The position numbers and the translations under genes were made by a program. Under the pieces are notes generated by a model. It was not told the origin of the DNA. It searched no databases and worked only from the letters and a program-made list of their open reading frames with translations. This document shows, piece after piece, positions 43,225-51,600 of a stretch of 64,000 nucleotides of DNA (within the stretch, counting starts at the first letter, position 1; each line of letters starts with the position of its first letter). This stretch comes from JAITMY01 sp031553765 (GTDB taxonomy: Bacteria > Bacteroidota > Bacteroidia > Bacteroidales > UBA932), in the NCBI GenBank assembly GCA_031553765.1, contig JAVBKY010000005.1, forward strand, positions 124,001 through 188,000, read 5' to 3'.

Positions 43225-46200
43225 GCTATGTTTACAATTTTGCCCGGTACAAAAATGAATTTCTTAATGGTTTTTCCCTCCAAAAACTTTTCAGTGTTGG
43301 GGTCGCTCATAATTATCTTTTGAGCTTCTTCGGTGCTAATGCCCATCGGCATTTCTTTTTTGAAGCGGAGTTTACCGTTGAATGAAACGGGGTACTCAAA
43401 CGAACTTTCCACCAGCATTTCGGGGTTGAATTCGGGGAATGTTGCATCGCATACGGTAGTGGTATGTCCTAAACTTTCCCACAACTCCTCGGCAATGTGT
43501 GGTGCGAATGAAGCCATAAGGATGGTAAGCGGCTCCAGCACTTCACGCTTGTTGCACTTCTGCTCTGTCAGCTCGTTTACGCAAATCATAAATCCGCTTA
43601 CTGCGGTATTGAACGAGAATGCCTCAATATCATCTTGCACTTTTTTAATCAACTTATGCAGCGATTTCAACTCCTGTGGAGTGGCCTTATCGTTGCTTAC
43701 AGCAAGTTTGTTGTCCATGTCGTGGTACAGCCTCCATAGCTTGCGCAGAAAGCGGTGTACACCGTCAATGCCGTTGGTATCCCAAGGCTTTGCCATTTCA
43801 AGCGGGCCGAGGAACATTTCGTACAGGCGCAACGTATCGGCACCATACTTTTCCACCACATCGTCGGGGTTCACTACGTTGTAGTACGATTTCGACATTT
43901 TTTCTACTGCCCAACCGCACACGTATTTCCCGTCTTCCAGGATGAATTCGGCGTTGGTATACTCCGGTCGTGAGGCTTTGAATTTATCGAGGTCAAGAAT
44001 ATCGTTTGAAACGATATTTACATCTACGTGAACTTCCTGTACCTCATATTTATTCTTGAGGTTGTACGAGACAAACCAATCCCTATTTGTGTTTATCTGA
44101 TTGTTTTCAAATGTGCTATCGTTATTCTTAATAAAGTCCGACAGCCTGCGAACAACGCTATTCGCATCGAGTAAAATATCAGATGCGTAGGCTAAGAATA
44201 ATTTATATCCTTTTTGCTTTGCTTCATGCTGAAGGTTCTTTATTCGGTCTGGATTATTTGCTTTTCCTATAACTTCTACTGCACAATTTGCACCGGTATT
44301 TATAAAGTCGAAAGCGCGCTTTTCTAAATCGAAATACGCTTCGAATCCCATTTCTTTCACGTGATATTCTAGCACAACTGCTGCATATTTTCCAATATCT
44401 ACGCGGTATACAAAGTTTGAACGACCTTGTATCATGCCTTGGTTAATCAACTTTTGGAAAGGTTCTGCTTCGCAAATTTCATTTAGATCGTACAGGAACA
44501 TGTTCCAAAAACGAGAGTACATCAGGTGACCTGTAGCGTGTTCGGTGCCGCCAATGTAAAGGTCAACATTGCGCCAATACTCGTTTTTGTTTTTATCCAC
44601 AAGACCATTGTTGTTGTGCGGATCCATGTAGCGCAGGAAGTAGGCGCTGCTGCCCGCAAAGCCCGGCATGGTGCTCAGCTCGTAGCTGTACTTGCCTTGG
44701 TATTTCCACGAGGTAGCACGACCAAGAGGTGGCTCACCTGTTTCGGTGGGCAGGTATTTATCTACCGATGGCAACTCCAGCGGAAGTTCGCTCAGCGGCA
44801 ACATTTGTGGAATATTATTCTCATCGTAGTACACAGGGAATGGTTCACCCCAGTATCGCTGGCGGCTGAAAGTCGCGTCACGCAAGCGGTAGTTTACCTT
44901 GGCGGTGCCAATCTTCATTTCTTCTACTTTGTCAATGGCGAATTGAATGGCGTCTTTTACTTGCATACCGTTAAGGAAGCCTGAGTTTTCCATTTCGCCC
45001 TCTTTGGCATCAAAACTCTCTTGACTTACATCGCAACCCTTAATAAGTGGAATGATTTCAAGTCCGAAGTGTTTAGCGAAAGCATAGTCGCGACTATCGT
45101 GCGCAGGTACTGCCATAATAGCGCCGGTGCCGTAGCCTGCCAGCACATATTCGCTCACCCATACGGGAATTTGTTTTTGTGTAAACGGATTTTCGGCGTA
45201 TAAGCCCGTGAACTTTCCGCTTATATTCTTTACCTCGGTTTGACGCTCGCGTTCCGAACGATTTTTTGCCCACGTTACGTACTCCTCTACATCCTTCTCC
45301 AACTTTACCTGCGATAGCACGGGATGCTCGGGAGCAATAACCATGAAGGTGGCACCGAACATGGTGTCGGCACGGGTGGTGAATATTTCTAAATATTCAC
45401 ACCTCTCCCCTATCCCCTCTCCACAGGAGAGGGGCATTTGCCCCGATTCAATTTTTTGCTGAAGCGTACCGGAGCCACTACGCCCCTCTCCTGTGGAGAG
45501 GGGTTGGGGGTGAGGTAGCAGCTTAAAGCGAACGTTGGCGCCCGTTGAGCGACCAATCCAGTTGCGCTGAGTTTCCTTAAGGCTATCGCTCCAGTCTATG
45601 TTGTCAAGCCCAGCCAACATTCTATCGGCGTATGCCGTAATGCGCAGGTACCATTGGCGCATCAGCTTTCTTTCCACGGGGTAACCGCCACGTACAGAAA
45701 GTCCGTTGCTCACCTCATCGTTGGCAAGCACTGTACCCAGCTGTGGGCACCAGTTTACCATGCCATCCTTTTGGTAAGCCAGCCTGTACTCCATTAAGGT
45801 GTGGTGCTTGGCTTGCACGTCCATTGCCTTCCATTCGTCGGCAGTGAACTTCATGTCGGGGTTACCGCATGCAGCATCAATATTGGCGTTGCCATTTTTT
45901 TCAAAAGCGGCAACCAACTCGGTAACAGGCTTTGCCTTTTGCTCCTTAGTATTGTAGTAGTGCTCGTAAAGGTCAATGAAGGTTTTTTGGGTCCACTTGT
46001 AGTATTCAGGCTCACATGTTTTTACCTCTCTATCCCAGTCGAACGAAAAGCCAATCTTATCCAGCTGCTCGCGGTAGCGTGCAATATTTTTATCGGTAGT
46101 AATGCGCGGGTGTTGCCCTGTTTGAATGGCGTACTGTTCGGCAGGAAGACCAAAGGCATCGTAGCCCATGGGGTGAAGTACGTTAAAGCCGCGCAGCCTT

Positions 46201-46394
46201 TTATAGCGGCTGTATATGTCCGATGCTATGTAACCCAGCGGGTGTCCTACGTGCAACCCCGCGCCCGAGGGGTAGGGGAACATATCAAGTACGTAGAATT
46301 TTTTCTTGGAGGGATTTTCAACGATTTTATAGGTACCTTTCTCTTTCCAGTACTGCTGCCATTTCTTCTCTATGGCCGAAAAGTTATACTCCAT
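43218..46394 (-). CDS. leuS: Leucyl-tRNA synthetase with two unusual insertions
   Basis: 1058 residues, over 100 longer than the roughly 940 I expect for this phylum. HIGH motif PYPSGAGLHVGHPLGY near residue 40, editing-domain TTRADTMFG, and KMSKS near residue 831 (VEKMSKSYYN). Residues about 294-332, at the start of the editing domain, come from an in-frame palindromic repeat (PHPQPLSTGEGR). Residues about 666-773, between GRSNFVYRV and FVSYNLKNKYE, form an AT-rich extra domain with a nuclease-like pattern. The ATG at 46394 gives MEYNFSAIEKKWQQYW, the family start; a longer frame to 46484 is not needed. The YitT gene follows with an overlap. Confidence 0.95.
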   Translation of the reverse strand: MEYNFSAIEKKWQQYWKEKGTYKIVENPSKKKFYVLDMFPYPSGAGLHVGHPLGYIASDIYSRYKRLRGFNVLHPMGYDAFGLPAEQYAIQTGQHPRITTDKNIARYREQLDKIGFSFDWDREVKTCEPEYYKWTQKTFIDLYEHYYNTKEQKAKPVTELVAAFEKNGNANIDAACGNPDMKFTADEWKAMDVQAKHHTLMEYRLAYQKDGMVNWCPQLGTVLANDEVSNGLSVRGGYPVERKLMRQWYLRITAYADRMLAGLDNIDWSDSLKETQRNWIGRSTGANVRFKLLPHPQPLSTGEGRSGSGTLQQKIESGQMPLSCGEGIGERCEYLEIFTTRADTMFGATFMVIAPEHPVLSQVKLEKDVEEYVTWAKNRSERERQTEVKNISGKFTGLYAENPFTQKQIPVWVSEYVLAGYGTGAIMAVPAHDSRDYAFAKHFGLEIIPLIKGCDVSQESFDAKEGEMENSGFLNGMQVKDAIQFAIDKVEEMKIGTAKVNYRLRDATFSRQRYWGEPFPVYYDENNIPQMLPLSELPLELPSVDKYLPTETGEPPLGRATSWKYQGKYSYELSTMPGFAGSSAYFLRYMDPHNNNGLVDKNKNEYWRNVDLYIGGTEHATGHLMYSRFWNMFLYDLNEICEAEPFQKLINQGMIQGRSNFVYRVDIGKYAAVVLEYHVKEMGFEAYFDLEKRAFDFINTGANCAVEVIGKANNPDRIKNLQHEAKQKGYKLFLAYASDILLDANSVVRRLSDFIKNNDSTFENNQINTNRDWFVSYNLKNKYEVQEVHVDVNIVSNDILDLDKFKASRPEYTNAEFILEDGKYVCGWAVEKMSKSYYNVVNPDDVVEKYGADTLRLYEMFLGPLEMAKPWDTNGIDGVHRFLRKLWRLYHDMDNKLAVSNDKATPQELKSLHKLIKKVQDDIEAFSFNTAVSGFMICVNELTEQKCNKREVLEPLTILMASFAPHIAEELWESLGHTTTVCDATFPEFNPEMLVESSFEYPVSFNGKLRFKKEMPMGISTEEAQKIIMSDPNTEKFLEGKTIKKFIFVPGKIVNIAC
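44076..44399 (-). other. Extra domain in LeuS, nuclease-like by pattern
   Basis: About 108 codons that are visibly more AT-rich than the flanking leuS sequence. Predicted order is helix, strand, strand, strand, helix, strand, helix. Key residues: Asp in RAFDFINTG, Glu and Lys in CAVEVIGKANN, a basic helix DRIKNLQHEAKQKG, strand YKLFLAYASDIL, and a final helix. This resembles the PD-(D/E)XK core of DUF559/Vsr-type proteins. Activity is not shown. Boundaries are good to a few residues. Confidence 0.55.
45401..45516. repeat. Palindromic repeat inserted in frame in leuS
   Basis: Imperfect 35-bp inverted arms at 45401-45435 and 45482-45516, each ending inward in the palindrome CCCCTCTCC TGT GGAGAGGGG. 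The same family occurs between genes at 55018-55138. In leuS the reading frame stays open through both arms and the 46-bp centre. Confidence 0.9.
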
Positions 46395-46673
46395 AATTTT
46401 TTTTTCGAAATTTTGTGCGAAGTTAGCAAAAATAAAGGGTTTTGCCGAGTGTTTTTGGCAAAAGATGGATTGAGATTTTGGCATCGTTAAGTTTTTTCTT
46501 CTTTTTTAGTTTTAATATTTTCAACTTATTATAAAAGTTTGTTGTCATTTTTTAAGAAAAATAAACTCGAAGTTAATAAAAAGTACAAAAAATTTGCTTT
46601 TGTTAAGAATTTGTATTATCTTTGTACTTGAATTTAGAAGGAAGAGTTTCTCAGTATTGAGATTAAAGAGTAT
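46395..46673. other. Divergent gap between leuS and the sorting-tail gene
   Basis: AT-rich, no gene seen. TTTG at 46593-46596 and TATCTTTG at 46617-46624, 20 bp apart, form a canonical promoter for the rightward gene at 46674. The leuS promoter should also lie here, but I see no clean -7 element for it. Confidence 0.65.
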
Positions 46674-47030
46674 ATGATGAAGCGTTTGTTTACCATAGTA
46701 GTGTTGTTAGCGGTTATGTTACCGTTCTCATACACTGTGGCTGCACCTCGCTCTGAGAGCACCCCCACGGTTTTAGTAGCCGATGGTGATGTGCGTCTTT
46801 TTCCCAATCCCGTAGAGAGTGACTTAAATGTGCTTTGCGAGAAATATGATATTGAGCGCCTGATGGTTTTTGGAGCCTCGGGTGAAGTTGTTTTCAACAG
46901 CCCTATGGTCATTCCGCAGGGTACTCGTATGACTATTAACATGAACTTATATCCGTCGGGATACTACACCGTAAAGGTGTGGGTGAAGAAAGCAAGGCAA
47001 CCGCTGACGTATAGAATTATGAAGGTGTAA
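46674..47030 (+). CDS. Stand-alone type IX sorting-tail-like secreted protein
   Basis: 118 residues. A signal peptide (KRLFTIVVLLAVMLPFSYTVA) is followed, after about 15 residues, by what looks like a complete Por secretion tail: VRLFPNPVESDLNVL, then LMVFGASGEVVFN, then NLYPSGYYTVKVWVK. In known proteins this domain sits at the C-terminus of large cargo and directs it through the type IX system. Here there is no cargo. It has its own strong promoter and terminator. It could be a small surface protein, a decoy, or a remnant of a larger gene. Confidence 0.75.
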   Translation: MMKRLFTIVVLLAVMLPFSYTVAAPRSESTPTVLVADGDVRLFPNPVESDLNVLCEKYDIERLMVFGASGEVVFNSPMVIPQGTRMTINMNLYPSGYYTVKVWVKKARQPLTYRIMKV

Positions 47031-47052
47031 TTTCGCACTTGATAAAATGTAA

Positions 47053-47085
47053 AAGCCAACGCTGAATTTAGCGTTGGCTTTTTTG
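47053..47085 (+). terminator. Terminator after the sorting-tail gene
   Basis: AAGCCAACGCT (47053-47063) pairs with AGCGTTGGCTT (47070-47080), followed by a run of T. Confidence 0.9.
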
Positions 47086-47096
47086 TTGAAATATGT

Positions 47097-47104
47097 TACC
47101 TTTG
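47097..47104 (+). promoter_or_regulatory. -7 promoter element toward tRNA-Arg (TACCTTTG)
   Basis: TACCTTTG lies 88 bp before the mature tRNA. The REP element at 47121-47180 lies between, so it would be in the precursor transcript. Confidence 0.6.
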
Positions 47105-47120
47105 TGTGCCTTTTGCCACA

Positions 47121-47180
47121 TGTCATCCCGAACTTGATTCGGGATCTCCCAAGGAGATTGCGGGTCAGGCCCGCATGACA
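47121..47180. repeat. REP element, TGTCATCCCGAACTTG type
   Basis: Outer ends TGTCAT and ATGACA are inverted, as are ATCTCC and GGAGAT. Each half has its own small hairpin: CCCGAACTTGATTCGGG on the left and GCGGGTCAGGCCCGC on the right. It sits between a promoter and a tRNA gene. Confidence 0.85.
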
Positions 47181-47192
47181 GTAGATACTATT

Positions 47193-47266
47193 GGCCCCGT
47201 AGTTCAGCTGTATAGAACGTCAGATTCCGGTTCTGAAAGTCGGGGGTTAGAATCCCTCCGGGGTCA
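47193..47266 (+). tRNA. tRNA-Arg, anticodon CCG
   Basis: Cloverleaf by eye: acceptor GGCCCCG pairs with CGGGGTC (one G-U); D arm GTTC AGCTGTATA GAAC; anticodon stem TCAGA and TCTGA around loop TTCCGGT, so the anticodon is CCG; T arm GGGGG TTAGAAT CCCTC with one G-U. The discriminator is A at 47266. The CCA end is not encoded. It reads the CGG codon. Confidence 0.92.
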
Positions 47267-47271
47267 CTACA

Positions 47272-47305
47272 AAAAATCCCTGCTAAATTTTAGCAGGGAT
47301 TTTTC
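47272..47305. terminator. Terminator after tRNA-Arg, shared with uxuA
   Basis: AAATCCCTGCTAAA pairs with TTTAGCAGGGATTT and has T-runs on both sides. It separates the tRNA from the convergent uxuA stop. Confidence 0.88.
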
Positions 47306-47309
47306 ATTT

Positions 47310-48473
47310 CTACTCTTGTGATTTTGCTATGCCCATTTCCAGGCCTCGTAGTTCGGCTAAGCCTCGCAGGCGACCTATGGCGGAGTAGCCGGGGTTGGTT
47401 TTTTTCTTCAGGTCGTCCAACATTTGATGACCGTGATCGGGACGAATGGGGATGCTCTCATGACGCTTTTGCATCACGGCTTGCAGGTTTTTCACTACGT
47501 TGAACATATCTACGTTGCCCTCAAGGTGGTTGGCCTCGTAGAAGTTGCCTTCGGCATCGCGCTGTGTGCTGCGCAGGTGCGCAAAGTAAATGCGCTCGCC
47601 CAAGCGGGTAGCCATGCCGGGAAGGTCATTGTCCGCACGCACGCCAAATGAACCTGTGCAGAAGCAAAGCCCGTTGGACTTGTTGGGCACGGCATCAACC
47701 AACTTGCAGAAATCAGATTCGGTGCTAAGAATACGCGGTAGTCCGAGAATAGCATAGGGAGGATCGTCGGCGTGAATGGCCAAGCGAACGCCAACCTCGT
47801 CGGCTACGGGCGCAATTTTTGCAAGGAAGTAAATAAGGTTGCTACGCAACTTTTCGGCGTCAATATCCTTGTAGCGGTCAAGTGCTTCTTGGAATTGCTC
47901 TACTGTAAAACTTTCTTCCGAACCAGGCAAGCCTGCAATCATATTGCGCGTGAGCGTGTGCTTTTGTTCATCGCTCATGCTATCGAACTTTGCCTTTGCC
48001 TTTGCTTTATCTTCGGCGGAGTATTCGCTTTCGGCGCCTTTACGCTTCAATATAAATAGGTCGAAAGCCATGAAAGCGGCGCGCTCAAAACGCAATGCTT
48101 TTGAGCCATCCTCCAAAGTGTAGGCAAGGTCGGTACGCGTCCAGTCCAGCACAGGCATAAAGTTGTAGGTTACCACCATTACGTTACACTTGGCAAGGTT
48201 GCGTATGCTTTGCTTGTAGTTCTCAATGTACTTTTCGAAGTCGCCCGTTTGGGTTTTGATATGCTCGTGCACGGGTACGCTTTCTACTACTGTCCACTGC
48301 AAACCAACTTCCTCAATAATTTTCCTGCGCTTCTCAATTTCCTCTACTGTCCACACTTCACCGTTAGGGATGTGGTGCAGCGCGTTTACTATGCCTGTTG
48401 CTCCGGCCTGCTTAATATCCCACAGGCTCACAGGGTCGTTGGGGCCATACCAGCGCCATGTTTGCTCAAACAT
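47310..48473 (-). CDS. uxuA: Mannonate dehydratase
   Basis: 387 residues. It converts D-mannonate to 2-keto-3-deoxygluconate in glucuronate breakdown. The N-terminus MFEQTWRWYGPNDPVSLWD is the family start, so I choose the ATG at 48473 and not the upstream 48506. Blocks: ALHHIPNGEVWTVEEI, RLAIHADDPPYAILGLPRIL with metal-binding His and Asp, and FCTGSFGVRADNDL. It pairs with the SDR reductase gene upstream; a repeat lies between them. Confidence 0.95.
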   Translation of the reverse strand: MFEQTWRWYGPNDPVSLWDIKQAGATGIVNALHHIPNGEVWTVEEIEKRRKIIEEVGLQWTVVESVPVHEHIKTQTGDFEKYIENYKQSIRNLAKCNVMVVTYNFMPVLDWTRTDLAYTLEDGSKALRFERAAFMAFDLFILKRKGAESEYSAEDKAKAKAKFDSMSDEQKHTLTRNMIAGLPGSEESFTVEQFQEALDRYKDIDAEKLRSNLIYFLAKIAPVADEVGVRLAIHADDPPYAILGLPRILSTESDFCKLVDAVPNKSNGLCFCTGSFGVRADNDLPGMATRLGERIYFAHLRSTQRDAEGNFYEANHLEGNVDMFNVVKNLQAVMQKRHESIPIRPDHGHQMLDDLKKKTNPGYSAIGRLRGLAELRGLEMGIAKSQE

Positions 48474-48535
48474 TACACGCCCGCTTTTTGATATATTGTT
48501 AATCATACGTTGAACTGTTGAATTGTTTGTTTAAT

Positions 48536-48632
48536 TTAGAAGTTTAAGAAGATTAAGAATTTTAAGAAGTTAAAAGCGAATAGTACTAATAACGCCTTTT
48601 CTTAGTCTTCCTAAACTTCCTAATCTTCTAGA
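48536..48632. repeat. Imperfect inverted repeat between uxuA and the SDR gene
   Basis: The left arm, rich in AGAAGTTTAAGAAGATTAAG, pairs imperfectly with a right arm reading CTTAGTCTTCCTAAACTTCC. Arms about 31 bp, with roughly three quarters of positions matching. Another repeat family. It would be transcribed as part of the pair if the two genes form an operon. Confidence 0.7.
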
Positions 48633-48640
48633 CTCCCTTC

Positions 48641-49456
48641 TTATATCGCAAATGCGTCAAAGCCGCCATCAATCACTGTTACGGTGCCGCTTACAAATTT
48701 TGAAGCGTCGCTGGCTAACCACTGTAGCGTGCCCAGCAACTCATCGGGTTCGCCTAGGCGACCGAAAGGAGTGTGCGTTACTACGGATTGTCCGCGTGCG
48801 GTCAACGAACCGTCGGGGTTGGTCATCAGCGTGCGGTTTTGCTCAGTAAGGAAAAATCCCGGAGCAATAGCGTTCACGCGTAATCCCTCGCCGAACTTTT
48901 GTGCCAGTTCGCCGCACATCCACTTGGTGAAGTTGCTCACAGCAGCTTTGGATGCAGAGTAACCCACTACGCGCGTAAGCGGACGAATAGACGACTCGGA
49001 TGACACGTTAATAATGCAGCCTTTCTTTTTCTCCACCATTACCTTGGCAAAAACCATAGTAGGAATTACGGTGCCAAACAGGTTGAGGTCAACTACCTTG
49101 CGGAAGTCGTCAATTTTTAAATCGAAAATAGTTTTGTCGGGGGCTACGGTAGCACCGGGCATATTGCCACCCGCGCCGTTTATAAGTACGTCAATGGTGC
49201 CGTACTTAGCCACAATATCCTTGCAGTTTTGCTCCAACACCTCTTGGTTGAGCACGTCGGTTTTGAAGAAGCTTGCTTCGTAGCCCTTGGCCTTAATATC
49301 GGCCACCAGCTTGCTACCAACTTCCTCGTTACGGTCAAGGATTACCACTTTTGAGCCTTCTTTGGCAAAATGGTTTGCCATGCTTGTGCCCAGTATACCT
49401 GCACCTCCGGTTATGAGTACTACCTTGTCTTTTACGCTAAACAGTTCGTTTGCCAT
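48641..49456 (-). CDS. SDR oxidoreductase, probable D-mannonate (fructuronate) reductase
   Basis: 271 residues. Classical short-chain dehydrogenase: NAD(P)-binding LITGGAGILGTSMANHFA, NNAG variant INGAGG, catalytic Ser in NVSSES, and YxxxK in GYSASKAAV. In many Bacteroidota such an SDR sits next to uxuA and reduces fructuronate to mannonate, replacing UxuB. The role is inferred from that position. Cytoplasmic. A terminator of the next unit lies upstream. Confidence 0.85.
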   Translation of the reverse strand: MANELFSVKDKVVLITGGAGILGTSMANHFAKEGSKVVILDRNEEVGSKLVADIKAKGYEASFFKTDVLNQEVLEQNCKDIVAKYGTIDVLINGAGGNMPGATVAPDKTIFDLKIDDFRKVVDLNLFGTVIPTMVFAKVMVEKKKGCIINVSSESSIRPLTRVVGYSASKAAVSNFTKWMCGELAQKFGEGLRVNAIAPGFFLTEQNRTLMTNPDGSLTARGQSVVTHTPFGRLGEPDELLGTLQWLASDASKFVSGTVTVIDGGFDAFAI

Positions 49457-49502
49457 TTTCTGAAAAATATTTTGTAATGTTGGGTTTCGCTAACAAATGT
49501 AC

Positions 49503-49537
49503 AAAAAATAGCGGGATTTATGCCCCGCTATTTTTTT
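49503..49537 (-). terminator. Terminator of the LVIVD-barrel unit
   Basis: AAAAAATAGCGGG pairs with CCCGCTATTTTTT. On the reverse strand it lies about 80 bp after the stop of the barrel gene at 49619 and has a T-run. Confidence 0.82.
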
Positions 49538-49618
49538 ATCTACCTGTCCTGCAACTTCAACAGAAAGCTAAAATTTACTTTCTCTTGACAAAATAAACAC
49601 AAATGATTTCGAATTCAA

Positions 49619-50203
49619 CTACTTAAATAAAAATCCGATGCTCAGCGTTAAACGATTGACATTAGTACTGAGGTTGTTAATGGCGTACCTCGGGTAGGAT
49701 TGGCTTTTAATTTCGCTCTCTAATTTTTGGTAGTAGTAACCTACCGTTAACACAAAATCGAAGTTCGGATTAATGGTAGTTTTAAAACCTATTTCAGGGT
49801 TGCACATCCAGCCGCCTGAGTTTTTGTAGGTGGCGTTGTAGTCGTAGTTGGTAAGATATTCCTTCTCGCTATTGGCAAAAGAGTAGCCGCCACGAAAGGC
49901 AAGTACCGGTGTGAACCCATCTTTGAATACGTGCCAACGCAAATCGGTAAATACAGGGTATACCATGTAAGAATATGCGGCAACTCCCACGCCAATGCCA
50001 GCTGAAATGTGCTCATTGAAGCGATACCCGTTGACCGTAGTTATTGATGGTACAAGATTGGCCCCCGTTGGGGATAAATATTCGACTTCTCCAATGATAA
50101 AGGATAGCTGCGTGAGGTTGTAGTAGCCTGCAGGTTTGTCGCTTTGTGCTACCGCAGAAAGTACGATAAACGTATATATTGTGAGTAGTAGTAGGCGTCT
50201 CAT
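49619..50203 (-). CDS. Small predicted outer-membrane barrel protein
   Basis: 194 residues. Signal peptide MRRLLLLTIYTFIVLSAVAQ, then amphipathic strands (for example HISAGIGVGVAAYSYMVYPV and NPNFDFVLTVGYYYQKL), ending in RLTLSIGFLFK, a typical last barrel strand. It follows the LVIVD lipoprotein after 1 bp, so the two are co-expressed and may interact at the surface. Function unknown. Confidence 0.75.
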   Translation of the reverse strand: MRRLLLLTIYTFIVLSAVAQSDKPAGYYNLTQLSFIIGEVEYLSPTGANLVPSITTVNGYRFNEHISAGIGVGVAAYSYMVYPVFTDLRWHVFKDGFTPVLAFRGGYSFANSEKEYLTNYDYNATYKNSGGWMCNPEIGFKTTINPNFDFVLTVGYYYQKLESEIKSQSYPRYAINNLSTNVNRLTLSIGFLFK

Positions 50204-50204
50204 C

Positions 50205-51494
50205 TTACTTTGCTTGTACGTTTAATGTGCTTAATAGGCTTATATTTTGTTGGTCGGAGTAATCGTATTGGCGTAATCCATCGCTGCCGATAAGTATCAG
50301 CACGTTGTTGTATGGAATTACGTCAAAGCCTGCAATGTCGTCGAAGTGTTTTACCAGGCGGTCACCAACCATTGCTGGAGTGCTTGCATCGAATACTTTC
50401 AGCCCCTTATCACATACAAAAAGTGAATTGCCGTCGATACCTAATCCGTACGGACTTTGCATGATAAATGATGCTCGCGTAAATGGCGCGCTGGGATTGC
50501 TAATATCCACTACGTTGAGCTGACTTTGAATTTGTCCACACGTATTCCCGCCCCGCACGGTAACGTAAGCGTAATTGTCCTGCACCACCACGGGATCGCA
50601 ACCAAGTATGTGAGTTACCGATGATAGGTATTTTGGCGTAATGGGATCTGTAATGTCGTAAATCAGCATGCCGGTGGTAGTACCGAAAAATAACTTACTG
50701 TTGTACGCAAAAATAGTTTCAACATTCCACGCAAGGTATTGATCGTAGATTTTGCTAATGTCTTGACCCGACAAGTCAAACACTTTGAGCATGCCCTCGT
50801 TTACCACGTACAAGTAATTACCGCACGCAGCAAAGCGAGCCATAGAGCCGGTTAGCGCGGTGGAGGAACCGCCACCACTTGTGGGTGCATTACCTCCATC
50901 TGCCGAACTTGCAAAATCCATGTAATATTCATAAAAATAGTGGCGAGTTTCCACATCAACCGTAATGTCTTTTACCTTCCATCCAACAACGACACCTTTC
51001 GTGTTATCAATTTCTGCTATCGGATAGCTATTATCAATGGTAGGATATATGTTGCGAAATGCGTCGGGTAGCCGTCCAACTTCTACAGGGGCGGATGGGT
51101 TGCTGATATCGAACCACACCAAATCAATGTAGCTGTCGGCGTAGAGCATGTTATTGCGAACAGTAATGTCAATATTCCCCTCCAGCTCAATAAATGCTAT
51201 TGGGCGTGGGGCGGCAGGGTTGCTGTTGTCAATGATGTGAATGCCCTTGCCGACTTCGTTGATGAAAAGATGGCTGCTGTAGAGGCAAATTTTTCCCGGG
51301 TTTACCATTGCCTGCGTTGGTTGAGCAACGCGCTGTGCGCGAAACTGAGCAAATGGCATGTACACCGGCTCGTTGACCGTGTAGGTTACCGTGTTTTTTA
51401 CTTCGTCTTGGCAGCTGACGATTAGAAGGCTTGCCACCATACAGGGTACGCCTATAAACAGAAGTAGGTCTAAAATGCGAATAAACTTTTTCAT
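50205..51494 (-). CDS. LVIVD-repeat lipoprotein
   Basis: 429 residues. Lipoprotein signal with the Cys in LLIVSCQDEV. At least four beta-propeller-like LVIVD repeats: VWFDISNPSAPVEVG, IYDITDPITPKYLSS, VVDISNPSAPFTRAS and VFDASTPAM. Such proteins are often on the outer surface and their function is unknown. Followed at once by a small barrel gene. The ATG at 51494 gives a standard lysine-rich signal. Confidence 0.87.
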   Translation of the reverse strand: MKKFIRILDLLLFIGVPCMVASLLIVSCQDEVKNTVTYTVNEPVYMPFAQFRAQRVAQPTQAMVNPGKICLYSSHLFINEVGKGIHIIDNSNPAAPRPIAFIELEGNIDITVRNNMLYADSYIDLVWFDISNPSAPVEVGRLPDAFRNIYPTIDNSYPIAEIDNTKGVVVGWKVKDITVDVETRHYFYEYYMDFASSADGGNAPTSGGGSSTALTGSMARFAACGNYLYVVNEGMLKVFDLSGQDISKIYDQYLAWNVETIFAYNSKLFFGTTTGMLIYDITDPITPKYLSSVTHILGCDPVVVQDNYAYVTVRGGNTCGQIQSQLNVVDISNPSAPFTRASFIMQSPYGLGIDGNSLFVCDKGLKVFDASTPAMVGDRLVKHFDDIAGFDVIPYNNVLILIGSDGLRQYDYSDQQNISLLSTLNVQAK

Positions 51495-51600
51495 AAAAAT
51501 GAATTTTAAAAATTTATTTTTTGCCTCAAACTTTAACGGATGTTTCTAAAGTTGTCTTACCTATAAGATGCAAAACCGGATGAAAACGCTGCACGAGAAG

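Noticed and set aside
44076..44399. Possible intein in LeuS
   Set aside because: No Cys or Ser at the first residue, no His-Asn at the end, and at about 108 codons it is too short for an intein with splicing blocks.
45801..46490. 229-codon open frame on the plus strand inside leuS
   Set aside because: Antisense to the conserved LeuS catalytic region; no start context or motif.
47106..47321. Open frame across the REP, tRNA-Arg and terminator
   Set aside because: It overlaps a tRNA gene and two structured elements; not a protein gene.
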